Notes under the pieces: model-generated
Told to the model about the DNA's origin: nothing
Databases searched by the model: none
What the model saw: only the letters and a program-made list of their open reading frames with translations
Position numbers and translations under genes: made by a program
In this document: positions 35,346 through 47,637 of the stretch, in pieces
How the letters are laid out: each line of letters begins with the position of its first letter
Numbering within the stretch: the stretch's first letter is position 1
DNA from: Gentiana macrophylla
Lineage: Eukaryota > Streptophyta > Magnoliopsida > Gentianales > Gentianaceae
NCBI GenBank assembly: GCA_026214975.1
Contig: JAOBSW010000853.1
Span: 62,001-126,000, forward strand
Direction of reading: 5' to 3'
DNA length: 64,000 bases

Positions 35346-36701
35346 AAGGAGAGGGAATTGAGATTCAGCGATAAACATGTTTTTTAAAATAGGGGTATTT
35401 TGGACACTACACAATAATTTTGTCCTTATAAAAGATGGTCTTTTATCTATGTCCTGAATGCCTAATTAAGTCTCATAACGCGTCCTTATAAACAAATAAC
35501 ACTATTAATTAAACCTTAACAAGCTTCGATTGAGTTTCCGATCCGTGTAGTTTCGGCACCGAATGTACTCTTAAAGGGAGTTGAAGTTCGGATCCGTCGG
35601 AAGAGCATGAAAGGGCTTGTGCTTTCATGAATTAGAGTTCATCAATGTATGTGTAATTGCTAGGCCTTGTCCGTGTCTAGTGGTCTAAGATAGAGAGAAG
35701 TATGGGTGAGGGAGCTTACTTGAAAACACTTAGGTGACTAGTTAATAACCATTAATAATTACATACTTGCATAGTAATAAGATTAAACATCAATCCATTC
35801 TTGGTAAGGCACAAGTCTATATCGCGATGTGTGTGCGTTTTGAAAGTGAATAACTCTGTAAGTCTTTGGACCCTACGTACGGAGGAACACCACCCCGTAT
35901 GTCCGAGACCCTACGTATGGAGGGACTTCGCCGAACGTGTATGCTATCGGAGTCTACCAGACTAGACTTCCATGGTTATTGGTGTGATCCACCAATATGT
36001 TGCACCCAGTTACTTCGTGGTGAGTAGCACCATGCGTAGTGCCCTTGAATGCTGATGTAATACAGATAAGCTAAGATAGAAACGTATAGTCATGACATGT
36101 TAATGGACATGAAGTGAACCCTAGATTGAGTCGGTCACATAAAGATAATTTAATAATCATAATAATAACCTTTCGTTGTATAACTTAGTTATTCGTTATC
36201 TTCTCACTTTTACTAAGTACTTTGTACTTACCTAATTTGCATTTCTTTTGTATGCATTGCGGGGTGAGAAGACGAACATGTTGACCAAGAGTAGTTGACG
36301 GCTTGATGACGTTGCTGCCTTGAAGATGCTTTTAGTTTATTTTCTTTTTTGTAAGGGTTGTACTTGACTTGTTGTTCTTTTACTCCTAGACTTTTGTAAG
36401 TTATGTTTGTACTTTTAAAGCATCGTATTGTATAAGTCTTTGGGTTTTTCGTCGTTGTAATTTAACTATCTATCTTTAGTACGATTAATTTCCATTCTTA
36501 GTAGCATTTATGTTTTTTACCGGAGTCTTTTTAGCTTCCGTTTACTTTTATTTGATACGACGACATAGAGGCTTGCGTATAATATTAGCTTTATTTAATG
36601 CTATACGCACCGAACATTTCTCTTCCGGATAAGGGCTCGGTATCCGGGAGCGGGGCGTTACAATAATTGATTTCCTGAAGCTCTTCTATCTATCCCCGCC
36701 A

Positions 36702-36887
36702 ATGCGCTGGTGGCGACGCTTCCGTTTTCTTTCCCTTTCTCTCACTCCTCCGCCGCCGCCGTTCTTTTCAAAAGTTATTTCACACAGCACGCAGGTTTCT
36801 CCAAGTCTAGGTTTTCCCGCCTTATGGCGCCCTAATAATTTTCGTCTACAGAAAGTTACTAAGTCACCCCTACATAAGAAAATGTGA
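36702..36887 (+). other. hypothetical open frame, possible organelle-targeted N-terminus
   Basis: A 61-codon frame starts MRWWRRFRFLSLSLTPPPPP, Arg/Ser/Pro-rich like a mitochondrial or plastid presequence. It ends at the edge of the MITE at 36889. It could be the first exon of a host gene cut by insertions. Not recognised. Confidence 0.2.
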
Positions 36888-36888
36888 C

Positions 36889-37089
36889 ACCCATATCATA
36901 CGGACCACAAATTTTATTATGGTTCTGGACCAAATCCTATTTGGTGATCCAAACGAATAGAATGTAAGGGATTTTTTGTGGTCTCTTATATTTAAAAATC
37001 TACCACCAATCATGTTATTTTAAATTAATGACATGGTGGTTCAATTCTTGGTCTAGAACCACCATAAAATCACTGCGTATGGAATGGGT
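36889..37089. mobile_element. MITE, about 200 bp
   Basis: The terminal inverted repeats are ACCCATATCATACG at the left and the inverse of ACCCATTCCATACG at the right. The arms extend through TTTTATTATGGTTCTGGACC versus TTTTATGGTGGTTCTAGACC. Short and non-coding. The target duplication is unclear. Confidence 0.7.
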
Positions 37090-37404
37090 TTTTTTTTTTT
37101 TTTAAATTTTTTTAATTTTTTTATTTTTATAGAAAATAGCAATTTTACAAACTTGATTTCATAGAATAACCGATTGTATGGTTATTAATGGATTTTTTAT
37201 GGCCCAATCTCTTTTTCACAAAAAAAAAAAAAAAAAAAAAAAAAATTCCAATCTCACCATTAAAACTTTCAAAAATTAAAATTTTAAACATTGATTGAGT
37301 TTGGTGTGAAAGTACCAGAAGAATGAGAGATTACATTTTCGATCCAACCCAAGGTAAATCCATCCTACACTATCTTTAGGGTAGTCTATTTTTAAGGCCA
37401 GAGT

Positions 37405-38018
37405 TGTAACGTCTCTGACACGGATATCGAGTTTTTAACTGAAAAATAATGTTTGACGCGTGACATTTATCGTAAATCTCATGACATATTTGAAAGCGTG
37501 GAAGAAAAAACTCGAAAAACTAATACTTAAAGATCTTTCATTAATAAACTCAACTGAATACAACTGCTGTCAAGATAAAACATAAATATAAATTTTTATT
37601 ACAACCAAGCTTGTCCAAAGAGAAAACTGCCGATCGAAACACAAAAAATTCTGTGACTTCTTTTTTAAGTTTCTTCACACTCAACATCCAACTCTCTCAC
37701 TTTGGCCTCGTTGTGTAACAACAAAAAAAAAAATCACCTCACATGTGATTTAATGAAAATTCTCAATTTCTTATACGTTCATTAAATAATGAGAAAACTA
37801 TACATATCGTACAAAGATAAGAAATATACATCGCCAGATATTCAATGTTCACATAATTAAAATAGAAAGATTCTCACCTCAAATATAAATGTGAGACATA
37901 AATATATTATCAATTCTGGTTAATCATTTTAGATCAAGCGAGAACGACGGTCTAAATAATAAACGAGATTTATTATGATCCAATTAGCGCTGCCAAACAC
38001 AGATTTGAGGGCATTACA
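37405..38018 (+). mobile_element. LTR of an older gypsy-type element
   Basis: It starts TGTAACGTCTCTGACACGG and ends GAGGGCATTACA. A primer-binding-site-like TGGTATCATAGCC follows at 38022, which fixes the plus orientation. Little of its internal region remains before a partial second LTR begins near 38150. Confidence 0.65.
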
Positions 38019-38307
38019 AATTGGTATCATAGCCAACCATCTGACGGAACTAAGTGTCACACTGTGAAAGACGGTTGAGACTTCTACTATAATTCTATGA
38101 TAGGGACAAGTCTTAGACAAATCTGAGGATGTCATTTGTGTCTTATAAGGAGAAGAATATAATGTACCACCTAGTTAAAGTAGAAAAATTATCACCCCAT
38201 ATAAGTGTGAGATATATATATCTTGTCAACTCACGTTAGCCATTTTAGACCAGACGAGGAAGACTGTTTAAATAATTAACCAGATCATTTATCGCTCGAT
38301 TAACGTT

Positions 38308-38923
38308 TGACGATGGTGGAAATAGACCTGACTACGTGTCACTCTTATAACACCCCAAGATTGAGAGAGAAAGATAAGAAGGAAGCATTTATGGCCGGAG
38401 CCCACACCGGTAAAACCTTACCCCAGGAGGAAGTCTGCACGACGACCTTCCCGACTACCAGACCGCAAAGTGCACTCGGTCTACAATCCGGAGGTAGATA
38501 CGCAGCTCAGTCGAAGTGGCACTGAGGAGCCCGTCGAAGGCCGACTGGCTCTTTCCTTAAGTGATAAATAACACATGTGCCTATATTAGAGGAGAATCCC
38601 TGGATTACCGTAAGGAAATCCCATAATTCGAATATAATCATAATTATCTTTTGTGAGAGATAAACACGTGATGATCCTTAGGGTTTAAGGATTATACGAC
38701 TTGTTTAACAAGAAAAGGGGTGAGACGCCTCCCTATATAAACAACCCTAAGGAACTACGAATGACTTGATTCCAATTTAGCTATTGGATACGTAGGCAAC
38801 TTGGGAGAAACTAACTCTCAGGCTCAGTCTTAATCACACCAAATCACCATCCCAATTGTCTCTGTTCTAGTTTGAATCGCCCTAGAGGTTATTTGGATCC
38901 GTAGGTGATATCCGACATCATCA
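38308..38923 (+). repeat. 5' LTR of the Tat-type gypsy element
   Basis: 616 bp. TATA-like CCTATATAAACAACCC lies near 38733. A plus-strand fragment of the same LTR type occurs inverted at 8880-9205. Confidence 0.9.
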
Positions 38924-38941
38924 ATTGGCGCTAGAAGGAGG
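38924..38941 (+). other. primer-binding site of the Tat-type element
   Basis: ATTGGCGCTAGAAGGAGG directly follows the LTR. It has the TTGGCGC core used by many plant gypsy elements; the tRNA partner is not certain. Confidence 0.65.
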
Positions 38942-38973
38942 GCCTCAAGTTGCGATTTGATCAAGAAACAGCG

Positions 38974-39740
38974 ATGGTACCACCAAAAAATACCGGAAAA
39001 AGGACTCAAACCGCGGCAGCTAGAGATACTGGAGACATAGACCCCACGGCTACTGCTAGCCAGCCGCAAACCAATCCGGAGGAAACATTGGCAGATCCAG
39101 CGCAGCAGGCCTTGCTGGAGGCATTACGTAATTTGGACGTACCAGCGTTCAAAAGTGTACTGGGATTGGCCCTAAAGGGGCGAGAAGAAGAAGCTCCACA
39201 AAACGTGGACCCAAAAGATAACGCGGCAAATAAAGAAGATAGAGGAGAAACTCTCTCCTCTACCTCTCATACGCAACACAGACAGATTAAGGCTCAGGCC
39301 CAGGAGGCTGCCAGGGCAGAACTAGATGGGATCCTGGGAAAGAAAACGAATGATCTCTCTATCGAATCACCGTTCTCAGAACAGATTTTGAACTACCCAC
39401 GCCCGGAGAGATTTAAGATCCCAAACTGGAAGCATCTGACGGAACGAAAGATCCCAGGACCACCTCTTTCGTTATCTAACGCACATGAATTTAGACTTTG
39501 TGCACCCGAGGAGATGAAGTGAAAAGCCTTCCCGGCCTTACTCACGGGCAGGGCTCGTGAGTGGTTCCGGAAGTTACCACCTCGGTCTATTGAGAATTTT
39601 GAAACCTTGGCAAGAAAATTTTTGCAGGCTTTTGTCACCGCTAAACCCTTCCAGAGGAATGTCACGTACCTCCTCACAATTCGTCGAAAAAAGAAGAAGC
39701 GGTCTTTGAAGCACGAAAAGATTCAATGAGGAATCTAGGC
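38974..39740 (+). pseudogene. gypsy gag
   Basis: The ATG at 38974 (MVPPKNTGKRTQTAAARDTG) opens a 183-codon frame with a long charged N-terminus, then SPFSEQILNYPRPERFKIPN. At 39520 a TGA interrupts the gag core, which resumes in the same frame as KAFPALLTGRAREWFRKLPP and RSIENFETLARKFL, the conserved retrotransposon gag core. Further downstream the reading frame breaks repeatedly. Confidence 0.85.
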
Positions 39741-40299
39741 GGTCGGGAATCTTCGATGAACACCTCCCGATCACCTCTTTCGTGAAAGCAGTGCGAGAAG
39801 GTAGATTGTATGCAAAGCTCAATGGTCGACTTCGAAATCTATGGATGAGTGTATGGATCGGCATATAAACACCATCAAGGTGAAGAGGCCAACCGTTTAA
39901 AGAGGAGTCGGAAGCCCCTAAGAAAGAGAAGGGAAGGCGGATCGATAGAAAGCGCAAACCAATATGGGACCGAGTAGCTGCGCCCATGCGACCGACTCGG
40001 AAAGAAAGGGGCCTGCAAGAGAGGACTTTATCCTTTGAATCGATCACGCGCGGCAGGTCCTCGCCATAATGCTGAGAGGAAAGGCATTGCCCGCACTCCA
40101 CCTCCTATGAAGGGTCCCGGGAAAAAGGGATCAAACCAAATCTGTAAGTTTCATGAGGACATTGGTCACGACTCGAGAGCAACGAGGATTTACTGAGAGA
40201 GATCGACGCCTTTGTTATGGAAGGTAAACTCGATGAGGTAATAGATAGGTCTCGTCACCCGTAACCTCGGGAAGGCGGGAATACAAGAGGAGAGATTTC

Positions 40300-40900
40300 G
40301 GTCATGACCCGAAAAGATGATTCTGAGGCGAAGGAGGACCCGTCCCTGGACCGGAAGAGGCGGACGGATAATCGCCCCATCAATACCATTAATACCATCT
40401 CGGTGGTCCGAGTACACCGTCCCGACCGAGAGCAGAGTAGTAGCCGAGTAATGACTAACACCGACTCGGGGAAAGAGACAAAGGTTGTCGAGGGAGGTCG
40501 TTTATGGCCCTCGTGATCCTCTTCCCCTCATCGGCAATAATGAAGGCTTGGTTATCGAGGCGGTAATCAACAAACATACGGTGAAGCGTATTTGTGTGTA
40601 CAATTGGAAGTGCGATCAATGTCTTTGTACTACAATGTGTTTCAATCCATGAAGTTAAAGGATGCGAGCTAGCACTTTGTATCATCCCCGCTTATTCGGG
40701 TTTGCAGGGCCACTGATTCACCCCATGGGCATGATCACCTTACCAACCACCTTTGGGAAAGCACCTCGGGACAGGATCCTCATGGTGAGTTATGTGGTGG
40801 TCAGGGCCCCATCAGCCTACAATGTTATTATGGGGCGACCTGCCCTAATAGATCTGCGAGTTGTGATCTCTCCGGCTCACATCGTTTGAAGTTCCCGACA
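40300..40900 (+). pseudogene. gypsy protease region
   Basis: Segments in several frames. DNRPINTINTISVV lies near 40370. A degraded active-site block follows near 40600, where a DTGSA-like motif survives only as TIGSAIN. Then come HPMGMITLPTTFG and YNVIMGRPALIDLR near 40720-40860, typical of the Tat/Athila-type protease C-terminus. The catalytic aspartate is not visible. Not functional as read. Confidence 0.7.
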
Positions 40901-40926
40901 CGGGAGGGACAGGAGAGAAGTCAAAG

Positions 40927-42050
40927 GTGATGTCGAAACAGCCAGAGTCGCATTACACGGCCACTGTAAATGGAAAAATGATGGTACAACGGTATCTGTG
41001 GAAGAGTTACTTCCCAGAGGAGGAAGAGAGTTGGTCATCAGATGATAAGATCGAGTTAGTAAATTTGGGAAAGGAACAAGAAAGCTTGTCAGTCAACATA
41101 GGATCATGGATCCCAGATCGGTTTAAAACAGAGCTCGTTGAGATTTTAAAGGAGTTTAAAGACGTGTTTGCATGGAAGACGGATGACATGCCAGGCTTGT
41201 CCCCCGAACTGGCTCTACACAGGTTGCATGTGGATCCAGCCCGGAAACCGATTAGGCAAAAGAAAAGGCAGTTTGCAAAAGACCGAATGGAGGCCATTCA
41301 AAAGGAAGTAGAAAAGTTATTACAGCCGGGATCATACGTGAAGTGTTTTACCCGACCTGGCTTGCCAACTTGATCCTGGTAAAAAAGCCGGATGGTAGGT
41401 GGCGAATGTGTGTAGATTTTACCGACACGAACAGGGCTTGCCCCAAGGATTGTTACCACTACCTAAGATTGACAAAGTTAGTTGACTCAAGCGGTTGGAT
41501 TTGAAATCTTTGCATTTCTAGATGCATACAAAGGATACCACCAAATTGCCATGGACCCGGACGATGCGGGAAAAGACGGCATTCATTACGAAGAAGGAGC
41601 GTTACGCTATGTTACTATGCCGTTTGGATTAAAGAACGCGAGCCACTTATCAAAGAGCGATGAATAAGATCTTGAGAAGCAGATCGGAAATGCATGGAAG
41701 TCTATGTGGATGATCTCCGATCAAGAGCGTGTCTCTAAATCGATACATGATCGACGTCCGGGAAGTATTTGGGGTACTCAGCGGACTCCAAATGAAACTT
41801 AACCCAAAAAAGTGTACATTTGGGTCAGTCAGGAAAATTCTGGGTTACATGATTTCAAAAGAAGGAATTAAGGCTAACCGGACAAAGTTGAAGCCTTAAG
41901 AACAATGCCACCACCCGAAGCATCAAGGAGGTGCGAGAGGTTAACCGCCGCATGGCGCCCGAAGTGAGTTCCTATCCAAGTCGGCACAGCGTGCTTTACC
42001 ATTTTAAAATCTGAGGAAAGCAAGTCCCTTCCCGGTGGAATGAGGGCGAT
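40927..42050 (+). pseudogene. gypsy reverse transcriptase
   Basis: The frame at 40927-41373 holds the pre-RT linker and RT start (FKDVFAWKTDDMPGLSPELA, then a Lys/Arg-rich stretch). A frameshift follows, then VKKPDGRWRMCVDFTDTNRA-CP, then FLDAYKGYHQIAMDPDDAGK and MPFGLKNA. The catalytic box EVYVDDL is at about 41698-41718 in another frame. Nearly all RT blocks are present, but at least four frameshifts break them. Confidence 0.85.
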
Positions 42051-42690
42051 CGAGAAGGCATTTGACGATTTAAAGGAGTACTTGGCCGAGTTGCCAACCC
42101 CTAACATCTCCCGGGAGGAGAAACTCGCTTTTATACTTGGCGAGAGTTGATGAGGCAATCGGTCGATCTGATTACAGAAGAAGAAAGCAGTGAGACACCC
42201 GTGTTTTATGTGAGCCGGGCTTTACATGGACAGAGCTCGGGTATACCAACGCAGAAGAAGCTAGCTACGGCTCTAGTCTATGCCTCAGGAAGTTGCGACC
42301 GTACTTTCAGGCACATTCAATCATTGTGGTTTCTGAGATCAACCCCTGCGTCGATCTTGGCGAAACCAGACACCTCGGGAAGATTGGCGGATGGGTTATC
42401 GAAGTGGGCAGAGTATGACTGGACTACCAACCAGGACGGCAGTCAAAGCCAGGCTCTAGCGGACTTCCTAGTGAAGGGCTTCAAGTCGAGACGCATAAAA
42501 AAAGAAGTAGCGGGTCGGTCGATACATGGACCCTTTTGTGGATGGAGCATCGGGAAAGGAAGGAGCGAGAGCGGGCCTTTGCTCCTTAGTCCGAAGGAAG
42601 AATTCCCATATCGCGGCTGCGTTTCAACTTTGCGGCTACAAACAACGAGGCGAGAATATGAGGCTTTGATTACTGGGCTCGACTAGCCAA
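42051..42690 (+). pseudogene. gypsy RNase H (two copies in series, Tat style)
   Basis: The first block (about 42147-42330) reads VFYVSRALHGQS and QKKLATALVYASG, the normal gypsy RNase H tail. The second block, near 42530-42680, contains FVDGASG-K and TTRREYEALITGLD, typical of the second, plant-type RNase H that Tat-lineage elements carry. Frameshifts lie between. Confidence 0.65.
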
Positions 42691-42999
42691 AGAAGTGAGG
42701 CGAGATAACTGCATGTATTGAGTGACTCCGGTTGGTGGTTAACCATATTAAGGGTGAATATGAAGCAAAGGAGGAATCAATGAAGAAATACTTGGCGGCC
42801 GCTCACGATTCTTGAAGAACTTCAAGTCGGTTCATATAGAAGCGAGTCTCTCGATCCAGGAACAAAAAAGGCCGATGCCCTCTCCAAGTTGGCATCTAAT
42901 TTCTTCTCAAATAAAAAGTTCTAGTGGAAGCGGTGGCGGCGAAGTTATGCGTTGAATGAAGTTCAACCGATTTGCCAATGAGCCACCTGGATGGATCCC

Positions 43000-44203
43000 A
43001 TAACGTCTATCTAAAACACGGTGTTCTACCAACCGACAAGGTTCAATCCGGGAAGGTCAAGCTACGAGGCTAAGCGGTATGCTCTCTTTGATGATATCCT
43101 ATCTGACGGTCATTTATATCACCTTGGCTTAGGTGTGCTACCAGAGAGGAAGGAAATTATACGCTCAGGGAAATCCACCTCGGCATTTGTGGAAACCACG
43201 CAGAGCCCGGACTCTAGCACGTAAATGCCGTTTGTTCGGGTATTATTGGCCAACCATGCAAGCGGATCTGACGATCTAGTAATGAGATGTAGGTCATGCC
43301 AGGTGCATGATAATTTGTTTCACCGACCAACCCGAACATGATTCCCTTGGTTTCTCCTTGGCCCTTTTATCAATGGGGCGGATCTGGTTGGACCCTTCCC
43401 GAGCTCCGGGTAACCTACGATTACTAGTCGTGGCCATCGATTACTTTACTAAGTGGGTAGAGAGGTGAAGCCTTGACCACTATCACGGGAAAGCAATACG
43501 AGAAATTTTTATGGAAGAATATTATACATCGTTTTGGAATACCCAAGATCCTGGTGTCGAGACAATGGAGCGCAATTTGAAGATAGGGTAGTCAAGTCAT
43601 GGTGTGCCGGTGGGTATAGTCCAACATTTCACCTCTGCTCGGGTACCCTCAAGCCAACGGCCAGTGGAGCAAACAAGCAGCGGCTCAAGGTTGGGTTGAA
43701 AAAGAGGTTGGAAGAAGAGGACAAGCATGGGTCGAGCATTTGCCAAACGTTCTTTGGGCATACTGAGCGACTCCAAATTCGGCTCTGGGAAACTCCTTTG
43801 CCTTAGCTTATGGTTGTGAAGCGGTCATTCCGGTGAAGTGGGGCTCCGCTTCCAAGGTGAGCTCCATGCAAGTACTGACCAGGATACCGAGCTCAGACAT
43901 GCCAAGGATAACTTGGAAGAAGCTAGGGAAGTAGCCTACATCCGGATGGCAAAATACAAGCAAAAGATATCCCAGTATTACAACTCTAAAGTGAAGCATT
44001 CATACTTCAGGGAAGGAGACTTGGTATTGAGGAAAAACGAGGTCAGCAAGCAAATTCCCCAGGGGAAGCTTAACCCGAACTGGGAAGGTCCGTACAGGGT
44101 AGTAAAGGTTCATGGCAAAGGTGCTTACCAGCTAGCTGACGCCAGCGGACAGACCATACCGAGAAGCTGGAATGCTAGCAACCTTAGGAAGTTTTATGCC
44201 TGA
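43000..44203 (+). pseudogene. gypsy integrase with C-terminal GPY/F domain
   Basis: Zinc-finger scraps lie near 43190-43330 (ARKCRLFGYYWPTMQADL). The first catalytic-core Asp block VVAIDYFTKWVE is at about 43431. A RFGIP-like block is near 43530. An intact C-terminal frame at 43838-44203 reads YNSKVKHSYFREGDLVLRKN, then KLNPNWEGPYRVVKVHGKGA, then WNASNLRKFYA and a stop. It ends without a chromodomain. Confidence 0.85.
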
Positions 44204-44339
44204 GATGAATCCAGGCTTGATTCTATCTTTTCATTTTATGTTGTCTTTTTCAATAAAAGTGTGATCAAAGATACTTGATTTCTAATAAATATATGATTTC
44301 TTACATGTTATTTATTATTATGCTCTGTAGTGAGATTAT

Positions 44340-44720
44340 TTTTAACTGAGTCAGGTTATACTCAGAAGGTTTGCAAAAGTCAAACCTCCTCAGTCTGCAG
44401 GTCAGGCCAGAATTTAACTGAGTCCTGCAGGTCAGACTCAGAAAGCTTGAATACCACAAGCTTCCCGAGTCCTCAAGCCAGGGACAGGAGGCTTTAATCG
44501 AAGTCGAGTTATACTCGGAAGGTTTGCAAAGTCAAACCTCCTAAGTCTGCAGTCAGGCCGAATTTAATCGAGTCTGCAAAGTCGACTCGAAAGCTTTGAA
44601 TACCACAAGCTTCCCGAGTCCTCAAGCCAGATGAGGGCTTTAATCGAGTCGAGTTATACTCGGAAGGTTTGCAAAAGTCAAACCTCCTCGGTCTGCCAGT
44701 CAGCCGTAATTTAATCAAGA
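44340..44720 (+). repeat. 3' tandem repeats of the Tat-type element, about 150-bp unit
   Basis: Three copies begin with TTATACTC(A/G)GAAGGTTTGC at about 44356, 44512 and 44653. They share AAAGTCAAACCTCCT, CTTTGAATACCACAAGCTTC and CCGAGTCCTCAAGCCAG. It lies between pol and the antisense ORF, where Tat/Retand elements typically carry satellite-like arrays. Confidence 0.85.
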
Positions 44721-44949
44721 CTTAGTATGTCATCCTAACTATCGGTAATGCATGCCATACTGGGGGGAAATAGGGGACATCTGTAAGGCAGAATGCGAAT
44801 AACTAAGCACAAGATAAACCAAGTGAATTCAAAGTACAAAATACAGTGGGCAGGGCACCATAAAGTATGAAATAAAGTACAGAAACTTGGATAACAAAAA
44901 GTTTCAAAGTTTTCAAAAAAAAACAGTAACAAGGATAAACAATCAGGTC

Positions 44950-45577
44950 TGGAAACAATCAGGTCTGGGTCCTTGGAGCCTGCTCTGACGAAGATGGGTT
45001 TGGACCAAAGACTTTGAGAAGCAGGACGACGTCTGCGCCATACTTTGACCCGATGTCTTCACGCCCTGAACTCTCTCAAACGATCGTCATAGATCTGACC
45101 TGCCCCTTCTTTGTACATAGAGCGGTAATGTCTAAGGTCTCGAAAGAACCGGCTCAGTGGCGTTCTTTTGCCTAAATCCACACCGGATCGTGTACCCATC
45201 TTTGCATGACAGGGTTCAAGCAAGACCTTGAGCTCCAGCTAGATGATCGGAGGACTTGTACTCATGCACAACTCGGGCATCCCGAGCAGGAAGAGAAGCT
45301 TCCAGAGTAGCGAGTTCAGCCCGGACCTTGGCCAGCGCCTGCCCGAGCTCAGAGTTCTCCGCTACATACTCATCGTGCTTGGCCTGGAGTTCAGCAGTGC
45401 ACTTGGTCCTAGTCTCGACCAGTTCCTTCTTCAGAGCTGCAATCTCCTGGTCCTTAGTCTTGGAGGCTTCTCTGTGCCTTTCCCGACTCGCTCGGAGCTC
45501 CTCAATTGTTCCCTGCAGAGCCTCCTTGCTTGCCGCCGACTCGGCAAGCGATCCAGAACTCCCGACCGACCGAGCTC
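44950..45577 (-). pseudogene. antisense ORF of the Tat-type element, 3' exon (coiled coil)
   Basis: On the minus strand, a CTGCGCAG acceptor at 45578-45585 is followed by an exon reading SLAESAASKEALQGTIEELR, then KDQEIAALKKELVETRTKC and HDEYVAENSELGQALAKVRA. This is a long heptad-rich coiled coil of the type found in antisense ORFs downstream of pol in Tat-lineage elements. The frame stops at 45216 but recognisable residues go on in other frames. The function of these antisense ORFs is unknown. Confidence 0.65.
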
Positions 45578-45637
45578 CTGCGCAGGACAAAGAAAAAGTC
45601 AAGAGGAAGAAAAACAAACAAGAAAGACTGACATATG

Positions 45638-47623
45638 TGTTAGGAAATCTACGCGGGAACGCAGCGGAATTTAAAATTTTGATTTCCTTTTACCCAAGAT
45701 CGACCGTTTAAGCAATAAACAAATAGATAGTAGAGCGGTGGTTACCTTGGTTGATCTAAAAGATCGACGCTTTGACCGTCTAAGGAGAGTAGTTACGCGT
45801 GAGCCGCCCAAGTGTTCGGCCTCACCGCTAGTCCACACGAACACCCGCGGAATCCCATCATGGATTGCTATTGGAAAACTCCGGTTGCTAGACCGGCCTT
45901 TTTCCCCTCTCTCCAACTCTCCATAGGATGCTCTCTACTTTACACAAGAACTATTAGCTCTTGGAATTATGATGTACAAAAGAGCTTGACACCCACACTA
46001 TATTTATAGTGTAATGTGGGCTTTCAATGAAGAGTGGAGGAGAAGAAAACCTTTTCCCAATAAAATAAGGAAAATATATTTGATTGATTTATCTCATTTA
46101 TTACAATATCTCATATTAAATAAATCTAGGATATTGTCAATATCTTATATTGATTATTTCCAAGATATTGTCAAGATCTTATATTGACAATATTTATCTT
46201 TTATTATATTACCATAAATCAATTTACACATGTGTATATATCACATATATATTACACATATAAAAAAATCTATTATTATCATATATACATACATTGGTGC
46301 GCATCATGCAAATCACCAATTTGCAAATGTGTACACACGCATGTATTCATATTTATAAATATTAATATCTAATATTAATATATGGTAATACCATTAATTA
46401 AATTGCACAATCCAAGTGTATCTTATACACTCCAAAATTGCGCATACCTTTAGCCAATAAATTGGCATCCGTAATATTCTTTAATTAATCAATATTATTA
46501 ATATCTTGTATTTAATTTATTCATAATAAATAAATACCACAATATTAATTTACCACTATAACCTTTATAGTCTCGAGATAAACTTTCCTTATTTGGTTAT
46601 CATTTATAACCACATTTTAATCCGGCTAGATGTTCATATGTGTGTGACCCGATAGGCTTCGAATATGTTGGCCGTAGACACAAAGTGCAAATTACTTAAA
46701 ATGCCCTTCATGCCTAACGATCACGGGATAGCGTCTAAAGCAACACACCGTGACCCCAATCATCGGAAGAGTCAAATGCAATGACTACTACCTTTCATGT
46801 GAAACGATTATCGTGTAACTTACAATCTATCATTGTAATAATATCCATACGGTCGTTAGTCGAGTGTCAAAACATCAACGACCGTATCTTATAACTGGAT
46901 ATCATGCTCTCTCGAAGTAACTCATTTACTCCCACTTTGCAAAGATTCACGAGAGTAAGACATTCCTTATAAGAAGGCCATTTCGGATATTCGATCCCAA
47001 TCATAGGATACGCGATTCCCGGACGACCAATCATGTATACTCCGCGATGCTTCAATATCATACCCAATCACTATCGCATGATCGCCCGTGGCTGTGGAAA
47101 CCTCAATAGTGTCAAAGCATGACAATCCACACCGTGATGCCATGAAGACTCGGTCTTAAGGATAATTACACAACCGTCACATAGTGTGACACTTATCCGT
47201 GTAAGTGGGTCGCCTAACGACGCATTTCTCAATACACGCCCACGCATCACGGTCAAGTGTCTCTACACTTCGATAGACGAGATCTATCCCCGCCTTAAAG
47301 ACAGAAGACATCCAATACGTGCTAGTCATTTTATACTATCAATGCCCTGTTTAATAGTACATCGCCTAGAGACATTTAAGTATCAAACTTATTAAAGTGA
47401 TTAGAGATCTCATCAACCATAATCGCCTATCATGGTTTCTCTATCACGATTTAATACTAAGGACGTTATCATATAACAATTCATAATTGGTTCTTTAAAA
47501 GAACATATATATGACACAACGAGAAAAGCCATTTAATATATGTATAAACGTAAAGAAATAGTATAAATGATCCGACCGGTCGGATCGGTCCAACCCGATT
47601 GGGTTTAGGACACTATTCCAACA
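45638..47623 (-). repeat. 3' LTR (in element orientation) of the LARD-like element
   Basis: 1,986 bp; plus-strand ends TGTTAGGAAATC and CACTATTCCAACA. Short minus-strand frames inside are not genes. Confidence 0.9.
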
Positions 47624-47637
47624 ATCTCCCACTTGGC
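47624..47637 (-). other. polypurine tract of the LARD-like element
   Basis: On the minus strand CCAAGTGGGAGAT abuts the 3' LTR start TGTTGGAATAG, the classic plant copia arrangement. Confidence 0.75.

Larger units (their letters stand above)
28656..35502. mobile_element. Mutator-like element, 6.85 kb, inserted in solo LTR B
   Basis: The flanks carry an exact 9-bp duplication TATTAATTA (28647-28655 and 35503-35511). The arms are diverged inverted repeats of about 110 bp sharing GACTTAATTAGG, AAAAGGAC/TATAAGGACAAAA blocks and similar spacing. The same terminus occurs alone at 16281-16334. No transposase frame was seen. The interior is a mosaic: satellite blocks (28968-30110), hAT-like GAGCCG(A/C)GTCGAGCTATATCG pieces (about 29790 and 30362), a foldback MITE (30674-31018) and LTR-like sequence (32.2-35.3 kb). 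Confidence 0.8.
27879..36662. mobile_element. solo LTR B (same family as A), split by a nested element
   Basis: The left part, 27879-28655, starts TGTAACATCCCGATTTTTC. The right part, 35512-36662, ends GGGAGCGGGGCGTTACA. Removing the insertion at 28656-35502 and one 9-bp duplicate leaves about 1.92 kb, the same length as solo LTR A, with the same landmarks (TTGCTAGGCCTTGTCCGTGT). The flanks are GTAAT (27874-27878) and ATAAT (36663-36667), a 5-bp duplication with one mismatch. Confidence 0.85.

Noticed and set aside
39574..40101. A 175-codon minus-strand frame in the gypsy gag region
   Set aside because: The plus strand carries the recognisable gag core here; the minus frame has no motif.
45243..45711. 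Plus-strand frames of about 145-150 codons
   Set aside because: They mirror the coiled-coil exon of the antisense ORF on the minus strand; Ser/Arg/Leu-rich shadow translation.
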